A stretch of DNA of 64,000 nucleotides from Catenovulum maritimum (GTDB lineage: Bacteria; Pseudomonadota; Gammaproteobacteria; Enterobacterales; Alteromonadaceae): contig NZ_KQ130489.1 of the NCBI RefSeq assembly GCF_001050375.1, positions 1 to 64,000 of the forward strand. The letters are read 5' to 3'. Shown here in pieces: positions 46,781 to 56,859 of this stretch. Both the position numbers and the translations under genes were made by a program. The notes beneath the pieces are model-generated. The model worked only from the letters and a program-made list of their open reading frames with translations, made no database searches and was not told the DNA's origin. Numbering within the stretch: position 1 is the first letter of the stretch; the number at the start of each line of letters is the position of its first letter.

Positions 46781-48877
46781 TTATTGTGATCTATGGTTTG
46801 TCTGTCTAAATCTTGCCGCAGCGAGCGTAAGGAAGATTAAAAATATATTGATAGAACCTCCTGTATCAGCGTCATCTTGTGTTGAATCTGTTTCGGTTAT
46901 TTCTATATCCAACCAAACTAGCCTGTGGTCTGAACTTGCAGCTCTTGATTCAACAAGTCTGTATAAGTCCTGGTCGGATGTTGGCCAAAATACAGAACCT
47001 TGGGTTACGTTTAAGCCAGCTCTTGCGGCTAGTACGTAATCAGCTCTCATTCTCCAGCTTGCAGTGTGATGAGCAGATATTGGGTTGGATGGGGTATTGG
47101 CTACGCCACCTTCAGATGATGGTGCATATTCACCATATACATTTGGATGAAGTAGCAATTGGTTTATCGTGCCAGGGTAAGCATCACCTTCGATTGAGGC
47201 ATTTAAATCGCCTAAAATGACAAATCTTTCGTTTTGTTTAAGGCCGCCGTATTGGCCATTGTCATCATAGATATAACTAGAATTGTCAGCCGATACATAA
47301 TCAGCCCAGAGTCTAATTTCGTCATGATTGCGCCTACCGTTTCTGTCTTCGTCACCATCGAAAGTCGGTGGAGTCGGGTGGCTGGCTAAAATATGAATGG
47401 TTTTGTCGTTAATTTTGACTGGTACGTCCCAATGAGATTTAGAAGAAAGTCTAAAAACCTCTGTTTCCGCTTGGTTGTACCAAGCTTCTTGTGTGCTTGG
47501 GTCAATCGGCATTAAGTTATTCGGCATATCCTTCCATAAAAATTTTTGAAAGCTTCTTACTTCGGATGCCTCTATCGGGTAACGAGAAAGTAAAACCATG
47601 CCGTAATGACCCGGAAAGCGACCATATCCGTATGCATCGTCTTTGATTGAATCAAAGTTACCATCGTTATTTAAATCAAATTCTGTTGCTTCTCCAGTGT
47701 TAGAAGTGGCTAGATAATAATAGGGATAGTCGATTGATTGAGCTTGGTCAGACTGTGGAATGTTTAAATATTGGCTAATAAACATTTTTACACCAAGATT
47801 TTCATCAGCTATGTAATCAAACTCGTTTAACAGTAAAACATCAGGCCTAACGAGTTGAATGATTTCAGCTATGTTTTTAATTTGCGAGTTATTACCACTA
47901 GCAAGTTCATTTTCTAAAATTTGTGATTGCTTAGTTTCAATATCTTCTGAGGTATAGTTTTCAGCTTCCATACTGACATTAAAGCTGGCAAAGCGAATGC
48001 TTTGATCGGATTGTTTAGTTTTAACTTTGTATGGATTTGGTGCTTCAACTATGATTTGTTTGCTAAGTTGGACAGATGATTCTGTACCTGAGTTATCTGT
48101 AACGGTTAGCTTGACTGTAAAGTTACCCCCTTGAGCGTAACTATGAGTGATTTCTGACCCCGACTTTTGAGTACCATCTCCTAAATCCCAAAGATACGAA
48201 TAAGGTTCGCCTAAACCATTGTAAGCAAGCGCTTTGAATTCAATCTCTTGATATAACTGAAGCTCAGTGTTATTAACTGCCATAGCTGCTGTTAGCGGTA
48301 ACTCAAGTTCGTTACCTTGCACATCAACAATGATGTCATCTATATACCAGCTACCGTTATTGCCATTCACATCAGCTGCGGTTTGGTAATGAAATGCAAT
48401 GTTAATTTCTTGGCCGACAAACTGAGTTAAGTCAATATTGCCAGAAGGTTCAAAATTAGAACCAGATGAACCTTGTCCATCATTGGGTAATACAGTTGAT
48501 AATGTTTGCCAAGTTGCTAAATCAGGCGTTAGATCTTGTTGATAATCAGTTGCGACTTTTACGCTAATATTTTGTCCATCAAAACGGACTCTAGAGGTGA
48601 AAGACAAGCTTGCGGCTTGGATTTTGGTCGAAGTTAAATCTATGGTTTTCGAAATTAACCAGTCGCTACTATCGGCCGAACCTGCATAACCATTCATAGC
48701 TGCTGAACTAGTGCCATTATAGGTATCGTAGTACCAATCTTTGTCACTGCTTGCACTAAAAGCTGTGAACTGACCGTAAAGACCTATCGAGAAGTCTTCT
48801 TTAAAAATAGTTTCAGCTGCTACTTGAGGTAATGCCGAAATTAATGACAAAAAGACGATTGTCTTTGTTTGAAGCAT
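46781..48877 (-). CDS. Secreted endonuclease/exonuclease/phosphatase-fold protein with PKD domain and GlyGly-CTERM-like tail
   Basis: A 698-residue exported hydrolase. Order: signal peptide (1-22), a jelly-roll domain of the choice-of-anchor J kind (about 25-195, DWLISKTIDL … WYIDDI), a PKD domain (about 205-285, WDLGDG and KLTVTDN), then an endonuclease/exonuclease/phosphatase domain with catalytic residues in ASFNV, LLNEFD, HPTPP, LGDLNA and SDHRLVWL. The C-terminus is a GlyGly-CTERM-like sorting signal: GG, a hydrophobic run and R-rich end. ATG at 48875-48877 is chosen (GGGGAA upstream); an open frame 15 codons longer is unlikely. Probably an extracellular or surface nuclease or phosphodiesterase; substrate not shown. 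Confidence 0.9.
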   Translation of the reverse strand: MLQTKTIVFLSLISALPQVAAETIFKEDFSIGLYGQFTAFSASSDKDWYYDTYNGTSSAAMNGYAGSADSSDWLISKTIDLTSTKIQAASLSFTSRVRFDGQNISVKVATDYQQDLTPDLATWQTLSTVLPNDGQGSSGSNFEPSGNIDLTQFVGQEINIAFHYQTAADVNGNNGSWYIDDIIVDVQGNELELPLTAAMAVNNTELQLYQEIEFKALAYNGLGEPYSYLWDLGDGTQKSGSEITHSYAQGGNFTVKLTVTDNSGTESSVQLSKQIIVEAPNPYKVKTKQSDQSIRFASFNVSMEAENYTSEDIETKQSQILENELASGNNSQIKNIAEIIQLVRPDVLLLNEFDYIADENLGVKMFISQYLNIPQSDQAQSIDYPYYYLATSNTGEATEFDLNNDGNFDSIKDDAYGYGRFPGHYGMVLLSRYPIEASEVRSFQKFLWKDMPNNLMPIDPSTQEAWYNQAETEVFRLSSKSHWDVPVKINDKTIHILASHPTPPTFDGDEDRNGRRNHDEIRLWADYVSADNSSYIYDDNGQYGGLKQNERFVILGDLNASIEGDAYPGTINQLLLHPNVYGEYAPSSEGGVANTPSNPISAHHTASWRMRADYVLAARAGLNVTQGSVFWPTSDQDLYRLVESRAASSDHRLVWLDIEITETDSTQDDADTGGSINIFLIFLTLAAARFRQTNHRSQ

Positions 48878-48945
48878 AGTGTTCCCCGAAATTGTTAAAT
48901 TTAAATAAATTCGGCAGTACACTAGCTTTAGTAAGTTAAATTCGG

Positions 48946-48963
48946 GTGAAAATGCGATGACAC
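48946..48963 (-). promoter_or_regulatory. Weak Pho-box-like site upstream of the nuclease-PhoX operon
   Basis: On the minus strand GTGTCAT, four bases, TTTTCAC: two half-sites at an 11-base period, as in a Pho box (CTGTCAT repeats), matching about ten of fourteen positions. The second half is poor. Listed because the operon encodes a PhoX-like enzyme; it needs independent support. Confidence 0.25.
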
Positions 48964-49082
48964 TTTTTATTAAATTTGATGAAAGATATAAAACAGGAAC
49001 TAGGCCAGATTATAATTTGAGTTGATTGTTTTGGTTTTATTTGGGTGAAAGATGTCTGTTTGGTGAGGGGGGAAATTTTAGT

Positions 49083-52000
49083 CTAGTCGATAAATTCAAC
49101 TTCAACTTCATCTTTTTCTGCTAACCAATGAATGATTTTCTTTACAAAGTTCTTGGTGTCTATGGGTTTAGATACAAAGTCATTCATACCCGCATTGATA
49201 CAAGCTTTTTGTTCACTATCCATAGCGCCGGCTGTCATTGCTATGATGGTCGTATTTAATGCAAGTTGACCTGCTTTTCCTTGCCGAATTAAACTGGTTG
49301 CAGTTAGCCCGTCCATAACAGGCATCTGGCAGTCCATTAACACTAATGGTAGTTGATTTTTATCTTGGACCTTGGATAAAACATTGATTGCTTCCTGTCC
49401 ATTTATCGCCATGCTTATTTTTAGATTCAACTCTTCTAGTAAGCCCGCGGCAACAATCCGGTTTACTTCATTATCATCGACAATGAGTACATGTTTGTTA
49501 CTAATGGTGTCTAAGGTTTTTGTCGAAAAATGATTGAAGTTAATTGATTTATTTGCGCTGCTAACATGTCTTTGTTTACGCGTTTTAATTTCATCAATTA
49601 AGCTGTCAATCAATATAGGCTTTGGATAGTGCCGTATATTTGGGGATGTGTATTCTGTACTAATGTCTAAGTTAACTGAAATTAAAATACATAAGGTGTT
49701 GCTTTTCGCTTGAATAAAACGAAATAAACTATCTGTCATAAATTCTTCTTCAACAATAATGATATCAGGTAGTCTCGCCATTTTATCTGAGGTTAAATTT
49801 AGTTTGTCGATATCACTTAGATTAGTGATTTCAGCTTTCCAGAAATTAAATTGCTTAATGAGGTAATTTTGTAAACTATTATTCTTTATAAAGAGGGCAA
49901 TCTTGATACCTAACAGCAGCGGTTGTAATAATTCATTCTGGCTTTGCGTTTGAGCTAATTCTGTTGTGATATTAATGGTAAAGTTGGAGCCTTGATTAAA
50001 TCTGCTCTCTACTGATATTTTTCCATTCATTAGTTCCACTAATTGCTTAGTGATGGATAAGCCTAGGCCAGTCCCACCAAATTTCCTTGAAATACTAGAG
50101 TCAGCTTGGGTAAAAGGTTTAAATAATTTATCTTGCTGTGCTTGGTTAATACCAATTCCGGTATCCTTTACTTCCAGTTTTAAGTCGATTTGATTGGTTG
50201 GCAAGAGACTGGTTGAGAGTGTTATGGTTATTTCACCTTCACTGGTAAATTTAATCGCATTGCCAATTAAATTGGTCAAAGATTGTTTTAATCGCGTTGG
50301 GTCACCCATTAAGAATCTATGTTGCAAGTTAAGCTGATCCAATATAAGTTCCAGCCCTTTCTCACTTGCTTTAATGTATAAACTACTGATAACTGTGTTA
50401 ACTATTTCAATTAAATCATATTCTATGCATTCAATATCAAGTTTGCCTGATTCAATTTTTGACATATCTAGTAAGTCATTAATCAAGACTGATAAGGTAT
50501 TAACGCTACAGCTAGCCATGCTTAAATAATGTTGCTGTTTGGTCGATAATGTGTCCTTTTTTAGCAATTCAATCATGCCTGATATGCCATTTAATGGGGT
50601 TCTTATTTCATGGCTAATGTTGGCTACAAACTCACTTTTTGCGACACTGGCACTTAAAGCTTGTTCCTTAGCTTGCTCTAATTGTACGGTTCTTTGTTGT
50701 ACTTGTTGCTCCAAGTTAGTATTCATATTTTTAATTTTTGTTTCGTTTATTCTTTGCTCCGTTATATCGCGAATGATAGCTGAAATTTCATTTGCTTTAT
50801 TGTCAGGTGTTTTGACTGGCGATATGTAAATACTGAGTATGGTTTTTTGTTCGCAACCTGAATCATTCTCTACTTCAATAAATTTAGATTCGTTAGTTTC
50901 TATAGCCTTTCGGATGACAGATTTTTGTATAGCATCATTCGACTTGAGATTAAACAGATCCCAAAATGGCCTGCCTATCGCATCTATCTCATCTATTCCA
51001 AATAAATATTGTGCGGATTGGTTCCAGCTTAAAATATCTCCATTCTCAGCGATACCGACGATAGCATCAGAAGAGCTAGTCACTATGGCTTGGTATCTAG
51101 ATTGACTATCATTAAGATAAATTAGTTTATTTACGTAAACTTGATAAAACCAAATGATGCTGCCTAATAATATAACAACCACGATATAAATAATGACTAG
51201 TTTATTTTTTTGGGTAAGCCAGACTGCTTCTATTGAATCCGCTTTAAGCACAGAAATGATGTAAATTTCTCTTGTTAAATCAGGCGAGATGTCTAAGTCA
51301 ATATTTTTAGCTAAGACAAGTGCGTGTTCGCCATTAACCTTGGTCGCAACAGGCTTGGTTAATAATTTGGATAAGTTGGCTTCTTCAGCTATTTGTGACC
51401 ATTGATAGATTGGTTTGCCTAACGCTTTAGCAAATGCATACTCTGATTGTGGAGCAAGCCAAAATTCACCATTCTGATTGACTAAGTAGTGCTCGAGATT
51501 GCCTTGTGTTTGGTATTGTTTTAGTTTGTTGAAGAGTACAGATGCATTAAAGTTAATAACCACAGCGCCAAAGAATTGTTGCTGATAATAAATGGGTTTG
51601 ACAACCCTATATGTCGACCAAATAGGTGTCTCAATTTTTCCAAATTCTTTATTGAGTGTTATGTCTGAGATATAAATTTCGTTAGGTATTAAGGTTTGGC
51701 TGCGCTTGAAATAGTCTGATTCACCTTTTTGCTGGAGTAAATCTTGGTTAATGATATTAATATTGGCGTTGCGCCGTTCCACTCTAACAATTTCTTTACC
51801 CTGATTTAATTTAGATATGAATCGAATTTGACGAATGCTTGGGTTTTTTTCGATAAAAGCCACAAATATTTTTTGTAACCTTAATTTCCACTGTTCAGTT
51901 TGAGTACCATCATATGGGTCTAAGTCATTATTGTTTATTGATCTGGCTAGGCCTGAAATAGGCGGCAGTGCATGTAAAAAAGCAGCATCATTTCTGCTCA

Positions 52001-52196
52001 AATTAAATTCTTGTTCTAGAATATTAACTTGATTATTGACACTTTTTATTAATTTATCTGTACCTGATTGCGCTGCTTCTTGATAGATATACTCCTTACT
52101 TAACAACATAAAAAATGCGCCAAGTATGATAATTGTTATGATGCTGAAGATGGGAAAGTAACGTTTAAACAGGGGCTGTCTTCCTTTAAATGTCAT
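49083..52196 (-). CDS. Hybrid sensor histidine kinase with periplasmic sensor, PAS and receiver
   Basis: A 1037-residue membrane kinase. It has a membrane segment near 15-35, a large periplasmic sensor of the Cache type (about 40-330), a second membrane segment near 330-350, a PAS domain (about 370-480), a coiled coil, HisKA with H-box ANISHEIRTPLNGISG near residue 527, HATPase with VKDTGIGI and GGTGLGLSI, a degenerate receiver near residues 750-870, and a C-terminal receiver with VDDNEVNR, DCQMPVMDG near residue 955 and SKPID. No HPt domain. ATG at 52194-52196 is preferred; a TTG eight codons earlier is open. Divergent from the next kinase gene. Confidence 0.92.
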   Translation of the reverse strand: MTFKGRQPLFKRYFPIFSIITIIILGAFFMLLSKEYIYQEAAQSGTDKLIKSVNNQVNILEQEFNLSRNDAAFLHALPPISGLARSINNNDLDPYDGTQTEQWKLRLQKIFVAFIEKNPSIRQIRFISKLNQGKEIVRVERRNANINIINQDLLQQKGESDYFKRSQTLIPNEIYISDITLNKEFGKIETPIWSTYRVVKPIYYQQQFFGAVVINFNASVLFNKLKQYQTQGNLEHYLVNQNGEFWLAPQSEYAFAKALGKPIYQWSQIAEEANLSKLLTKPVATKVNGEHALVLAKNIDLDISPDLTREIYIISVLKADSIEAVWLTQKNKLVIIYIVVVILLGSIIWFYQVYVNKLIYLNDSQSRYQAIVTSSSDAIVGIAENGDILSWNQSAQYLFGIDEIDAIGRPFWDLFNLKSNDAIQKSVIRKAIETNESKFIEVENDSGCEQKTILSIYISPVKTPDNKANEISAIIRDITEQRINETKIKNMNTNLEQQVQQRTVQLEQAKEQALSASVAKSEFVANISHEIRTPLNGISGMIELLKKDTLSTKQQHYLSMASCSVNTLSVLINDLLDMSKIESGKLDIECIEYDLIEIVNTVISSLYIKASEKGLELILDQLNLQHRFLMGDPTRLKQSLTNLIGNAIKFTSEGEITITLSTSLLPTNQIDLKLEVKDTGIGINQAQQDKLFKPFTQADSSISRKFGGTGLGLSITKQLVELMNGKISVESRFNQGSNFTINITTELAQTQSQNELLQPLLLGIKIALFIKNNSLQNYLIKQFNFWKAEITNLSDIDKLNLTSDKMARLPDIIIVEEEFMTDSLFRFIQAKSNTLCILISVNLDISTEYTSPNIRHYPKPILIDSLIDEIKTRKQRHVSSANKSINFNHFSTKTLDTISNKHVLIVDDNEVNRIVAAGLLEELNLKISMAINGQEAINVLSKVQDKNQLPLVLMDCQMPVMDGLTATSLIRQGKAGQLALNTTIIAMTAGAMDSEQKACINAGMNDFVSKPIDTKNFVKKIIHWLAEKDEVEVEFID

Positions 52197-52341
52197 CGCA
52201 TGCACCAAAATTAATTTCAATTTGGATAATCCTGTCAGTTAAGTATGACTAAAAATTCATGAATGCAAATTTTATCTATTTATTTTCCAATATTTTTATC
52301 CATTTAATCAGTACAAAAACTTATATAGTGCTATATTAAAA

Positions 52342-55300
52342 ATGACGTTTACACAATTGGTTTTTTCTAGGCAAAAATACAAAAGGATATTTGTGGTGCT
52401 TGATGCAAAAATGGCTGTAAATTTTAAACGTGATCTGATTCGATTACTGTTTTTATGCGTTTATCTTATCCCAATTATAATTCTTATATCAGGCTACAAT
52501 TTTGCTCGCTTTGTAGAAAATAGCGTCGAAAGTAAAAATCTAAATCGTATTAAAGCGGAAATATCTAAACATTTAACCGATACCAGCCTAGATATTAAAT
52601 CAAGTCTCGAATTATACGTTTACGGTTTAAATGGGCTCCATGGCGCAATAAAATCTGTCGGTGCTGATAATTTTAGTTATCAGCATAATCTAAGTTATTT
52701 TAAGCACAGAAACTATCCTGAAGAATTTCCTGGTGCTCGAGGGTTTGGTTTTATCAAAAAGATAGATTTAGACCAAGTGGATAGCTTTGTTGAAGAAATG
52801 AAACTTTCAAAAAATGGCGATTTTGCCATTAAAACAATAGACGAGACTTGGGACAATCATTTCATTATTCAATTTATCGAACCAGAAGATAACAACAAAC
52901 AGGCAGTGGGGCTTGATATTGCTTCTGAAGAAAACCGCCGCTTAGCTGCCATTCATGCTGCTATTTCTAAAACAGTTCAACTAACAGCACCTATTACTTT
53001 AGTGCAAGCTGAAGAAAAAATTAAACACGGTTTTTTATTATTAAAGCCGGTCTTTTATGACCAACAAGAGTCTGTCTCCCAAGGTGAGTTAGCTGGTTGG
53101 GTTTATGCGCCATTACTAATAGATGAAATAATTAGTAGTATTCAAAAAAAATCGCCCAACTTCGAATTCACTATCGAAGACATTGCCCCTGATGATAAGG
53201 TTAATTTTTATAACCCCAAGAACTTATCAGCAACCAATAATCAGTCACTACAAAAGATACAATTTGAACTTTTTGGCCGTTCTTGGCAAGTGACAGCTCA
53301 TCCAAATCAAGCTTATATAGATAGCTTATATCTTAATAATCCCCATACTAAATTTATCGAAATGCAGGCTTTTGCTGTATTGATTTGCTTATTTGTAACC
53401 ATTGTCGGTATTTATCTCATTAAACAATATAAAACCTATCGGGACAAAATTGAGCTCGCCGCGATAGTTAAAAATGCGATGGAAGGCATCATAGGTTTGG
53501 ATTCTAGTTTTTGTGTTAAAAATTGGAACGATAGAGCTGCTAGTTTGATTGGTCTCAAAACTAGCGATCGCAACAAACCTATTTTAAATTTAATCAAAAC
53601 TAACTCTTCAACTGAAAACCTATTAAATATTTTTAAAAAGGTAACGGCTGGTGAAGCCGTTCAGCATTTCTCTATTGAAATGAACTTAGCAGAAAAAATC
53701 TTACATTTAGAGCTTAACTTTATGCCATTAAATCAAAATGGTAAGTTTATTGGCGCAACCTTAAGTATTGTGGATGTTACCAAATTAGTCGGGTTGCAAA
53801 GTGAGCTACAGTGTAAAAATAAAAAGCTTGAAGCTTCATTTGATGAACAAGCAAGTCAATTAAGCCATGCTTTAAGTTTAAAACATTGCATTTTAAATAA
53901 TAGTGAAGAAGCCATAATAGTCACTAACGCACAGGGTCATATTAATTTATTCAATAAACGTTCAGAAGACATTTTAGGTTATCACCACGAAGAAGTCTTA
54001 GGGGAATCAATCGTGGAAACACTATTTGATTCAAGTTATTTTTTGATGAAACAAGACAGTGTTGTAAAACAGTATAATCTCAGCTTTAAGTCAAAATTTG
54101 ATGTTTTACTGACCGTCTTTGATCATGAAACTAATGGGCAAGCAGAGTGGCAATTACTAAACAAAGCTGGCAATTCGATTGAGCTGATTTTAACTTCGGC
54201 AGAAGTTAAAGATGATAATTTAAATTTGCTAGGCTATGTCTTCAAGCTTAAGGATTTAACTAAAGATAAGCTGTTAGAACAAAGTTTTAATATGATCCAA
54301 GCTTCAGTCGATAATTCTGAAGATATTCTATTTTGGATCAGTCGAGCTGGACAAATCCTTAAGTATAATCCTTATGCGTTAGTCAAATTAGGTTATACAG
54401 ATGCCCAACTTAAAAACATAAGTGTTAGGGATATCATTGATATATCTGAATCAGACTGGAACAAGATATGGCTGAACTTGTCGTTAAAAAATAGAGCTAG
54501 CATAGAGTGTAATTACAAGCTGGCGAATCTTGACAAAATACCTATGCTGTTGGCAATTTGTTACTTAAATATAAATGCTGAAGAGATCGTTTATATTTCA
54601 GCTAAAAATATTGCAGATAGGATAGAAAAAGAAGCGTTACTAAATAAAGCATTAGCGGAAGCTACTTATGCGAATGAAGCTAAAATTCAATTTTTGGCCA
54701 ATATGAGCCATCAAATCAGAACACCACTGCATGCAGCATCAGGCATGATGCAATTAATCGAGTTGACGGAGCTAGATCCTGAACAGCTTAATTATGTTAC
54801 CGATGCGAAACATTCGCTGCAAAATGTAACTTACATTATTGATGACATACTTGATTTGACTCAAGCAGAAAAAGGCCATCTAGAAATATTACCCAAGGAG
54901 TTTGATATTTTTGAATTGTTTTCTGAATTGGGCTCTGTATTGACCATTATGGCCGAGGGCAAGCAAGTTGAAGTTCATTATGACATAGATGAAAAATTAC
55001 CTATAAAGCTCAGTGGCGATGAAAAAAGAATAAAACAGGTTCTACTAAATATTGCAGGAAATGCAATTAAATTTACTGAAGCTGGCGAAATTGTCATTAA
55101 GTGTAAAATCTTAAATGAATATGAGGATGTTTTAGAATTAGGTTTTGATATACAGGATACGGGTGTTGGTCTTTCGCCCGAAAAATTGGAACAAATTAAT
55201 AAGTTTTTCGCACAAAACCAATTATCAAATCGTAGTAATTACTCGGGTGTCGGATTAACCTTATCAAATGAGTTGGTTAATTTAATGCATGGCAAAATTA

Positions 55301-56859
55301 GAGCGGATAGCATAGAGGGTGAAGGTTCTACATTTAGCTTCTCGATTATTATAAATAAAATTAAAGACGATGCTGATAGCCTAATTAACTTAAAAAATAA
55401 CAAAAATTTAAATGTGCTAGTCGTAGACGATAATAAAACTTGTTTAAGCATCATATCTACTTTAGCTGAACAATTAAATTGGGTTGCGACGACGGCTAAC
55501 TCAGCAACAGAAGCAATGCAAATATTAGAATCAGGTAAGCATTTTGATCTTGCCCTGATTGACTGGAATATGCCAGAAACTGATGGCTGGCAACTGGCCA
55601 AACAGCTTAGAAGCTCAGACGCCTTACAGGCAGATATCCCACTCGTTATTATGATTACGGCATATACACGACAAATGTTAGCGCAAAAACATACCCAAGA
55701 ACCGGAGAAGTTGTTAAATGGTTTTTTAACTAAGCCTGTGACTAAGCTGAGTTTATTAGATGCAGTGAGCGATGCTGTTTTTGCACAAAATATAACTCAG
55801 CCTACGGATTTGAATTTAGGTTTAAGACTGGTTGATAAACGAATTTTATTAGTTGAAGACAACCCAATAAATCAAACCATTGCACAAAACCTACTTAGCA
55901 GTGAGGGTGCACATGTTGTTGTTTCATCTGGTGGTCTGCAAGCAATAGAGGAACTCGAAAACTCAATTATAGAATTTGATCTCGTACTAATGGATATACA
56001 AATGCCTGATATGGACGGCTATGAGACAACACGTAAAATTAGAAGTAATTACAAATTTTATGATTTACCTATTTTAGCTTTAACCTCTAATGTATTGAAT
56101 TCAGATAAAATAAAATGTTTTGAAGTTGGTATGAATGGTCATATAGCAAAACCATATGAATTAAATACGCTGGTTTCTATGATTTTACAATTCACAGAAA
56201 ATACCTTAGATAAACGTCATAATAAAGTGGGACACATAGCTGATATTGCGGCTAAATATCAAATAGATCTAGATACAACATTAGAACGCTTTAATCATTC
56301 ATACCCATTATTATTAAAATCATTACTGATATTTTTAACTGATTTGTATATTTGCTTAGATGAAATACAAGATAAAAATAAAGTTTGGGATGAAACGGAA
56401 CTAAAAATGTTTTTCCATACATTAAAAGGCACGTCCGCTTCATTCGGCCTTACTCAATTATCAGAAAAATCTGAATTGTTTGAAAAATCCAAAACTCGAT
56501 TAGTTGAACTTGATAATGATGCCAAATTTAGTCAATTTTTACCTATTTTGAATGCGTCAATCTCTGCAGTTGAGCACTTAGTCGAGAGCCTTAAAAATAT
56601 TGAAACTGATAGCTCTGAACAGCCTGCTTTGCCAAATGAAGAATTCCAAATGTTATTGGAGATATTATCCGATGAATTATCCCACTCAAAAATGCACGCG
56701 ATTGATACTTATAAACAAGTGAGTATTAATTTGAGATTGATTTCTATGTCGCAGACAGATGTATTACTAGAGTGTTTGAATAAATTAGAGTTTAAAAAAG
56801 CTAAAGTCATAGTAGATGAATTTCTAGTCAGCATTAGGAATAAAGAATATGCCGATTAA
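52342..56859 (+). CDS. Hybrid sensor kinase with CHASE, PAS, two receivers and HPt
   Basis: A 1505-residue membrane kinase that carries a complete phosphorelay. Order: membrane segment near 31-51, periplasmic CHASE domain (FPGARGFGFIKK; about 75-330), second membrane segment near 340-362, three PAS-like domains (about 370-760), HisKA with H-box ANMSHQIRTPLHA near residue 789, HATPase (NIAGNAIKFTEAGE; G2 box SGVGLTLS), receiver 1 (VDDNKT, aspartate in LIDWNMPETDG near 1073), receiver 2 (VEDNPINQ, aspartate in MDIQMPDMDG near 1217), HPt with FHTLKGTSAS near 1358. The glutamate after the phosphoacceptor histidine is a glutamine. ATG at 52342; an ATG 23 codons later is possible. The cyclase gene starts inside its end. 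Confidence 0.92.
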   Translation: MTFTQLVFSRQKYKRIFVVLDAKMAVNFKRDLIRLLFLCVYLIPIIILISGYNFARFVENSVESKNLNRIKAEISKHLTDTSLDIKSSLELYVYGLNGLHGAIKSVGADNFSYQHNLSYFKHRNYPEEFPGARGFGFIKKIDLDQVDSFVEEMKLSKNGDFAIKTIDETWDNHFIIQFIEPEDNNKQAVGLDIASEENRRLAAIHAAISKTVQLTAPITLVQAEEKIKHGFLLLKPVFYDQQESVSQGELAGWVYAPLLIDEIISSIQKKSPNFEFTIEDIAPDDKVNFYNPKNLSATNNQSLQKIQFELFGRSWQVTAHPNQAYIDSLYLNNPHTKFIEMQAFAVLICLFVTIVGIYLIKQYKTYRDKIELAAIVKNAMEGIIGLDSSFCVKNWNDRAASLIGLKTSDRNKPILNLIKTNSSTENLLNIFKKVTAGEAVQHFSIEMNLAEKILHLELNFMPLNQNGKFIGATLSIVDVTKLVGLQSELQCKNKKLEASFDEQASQLSHALSLKHCILNNSEEAIIVTNAQGHINLFNKRSEDILGYHHEEVLGESIVETLFDSSYFLMKQDSVVKQYNLSFKSKFDVLLTVFDHETNGQAEWQLLNKAGNSIELILTSAEVKDDNLNLLGYVFKLKDLTKDKLLEQSFNMIQASVDNSEDILFWISRAGQILKYNPYALVKLGYTDAQLKNISVRDIIDISESDWNKIWLNLSLKNRASIECNYKLANLDKIPMLLAICYLNINAEEIVYISAKNIADRIEKEALLNKALAEATYANEAKIQFLANMSHQIRTPLHAASGMMQLIELTELDPEQLNYVTDAKHSLQNVTYIIDDILDLTQAEKGHLEILPKEFDIFELFSELGSVLTIMAEGKQVEVHYDIDEKLPIKLSGDEKRIKQVLLNIAGNAIKFTEAGEIVIKCKILNEYEDVLELGFDIQDTGVGLSPEKLEQINKFFAQNQLSNRSNYSGVGLTLSNELVNLMHGKIRADSIEGEGSTFSFSIIINKIKDDADSLINLKNNKNLNVLVVDDNKTCLSIISTLAEQLNWVATTANSATEAMQILESGKHFDLALIDWNMPETDGWQLAKQLRSSDALQADIPLVIMITAYTRQMLAQKHTQEPEKLLNGFLTKPVTKLSLLDAVSDAVFAQNITQPTDLNLGLRLVDKRILLVEDNPINQTIAQNLLSSEGAHVVVSSGGLQAIEELENSIIEFDLVLMDIQMPDMDGYETTRKIRSNYKFYDLPILALTSNVLNSDKIKCFEVGMNGHIAKPYELNTLVSMILQFTENTLDKRHNKVGHIADIAAKYQIDLDTTLERFNHSYPLLLKSLLIFLTDLYICLDEIQDKNKVWDETELKMFFHTLKGTSASFGLTQLSEKSELFEKSKTRLVELDNDAKFSQFLPILNASISAVEHLVESLKNIETDSSEQPALPNEEFQMLLEILSDELSHSKMHAIDTYKQVSINLRLISMSQTDVLLECLNKLEFKKAKVIVDEFLVSIRNKEYAD

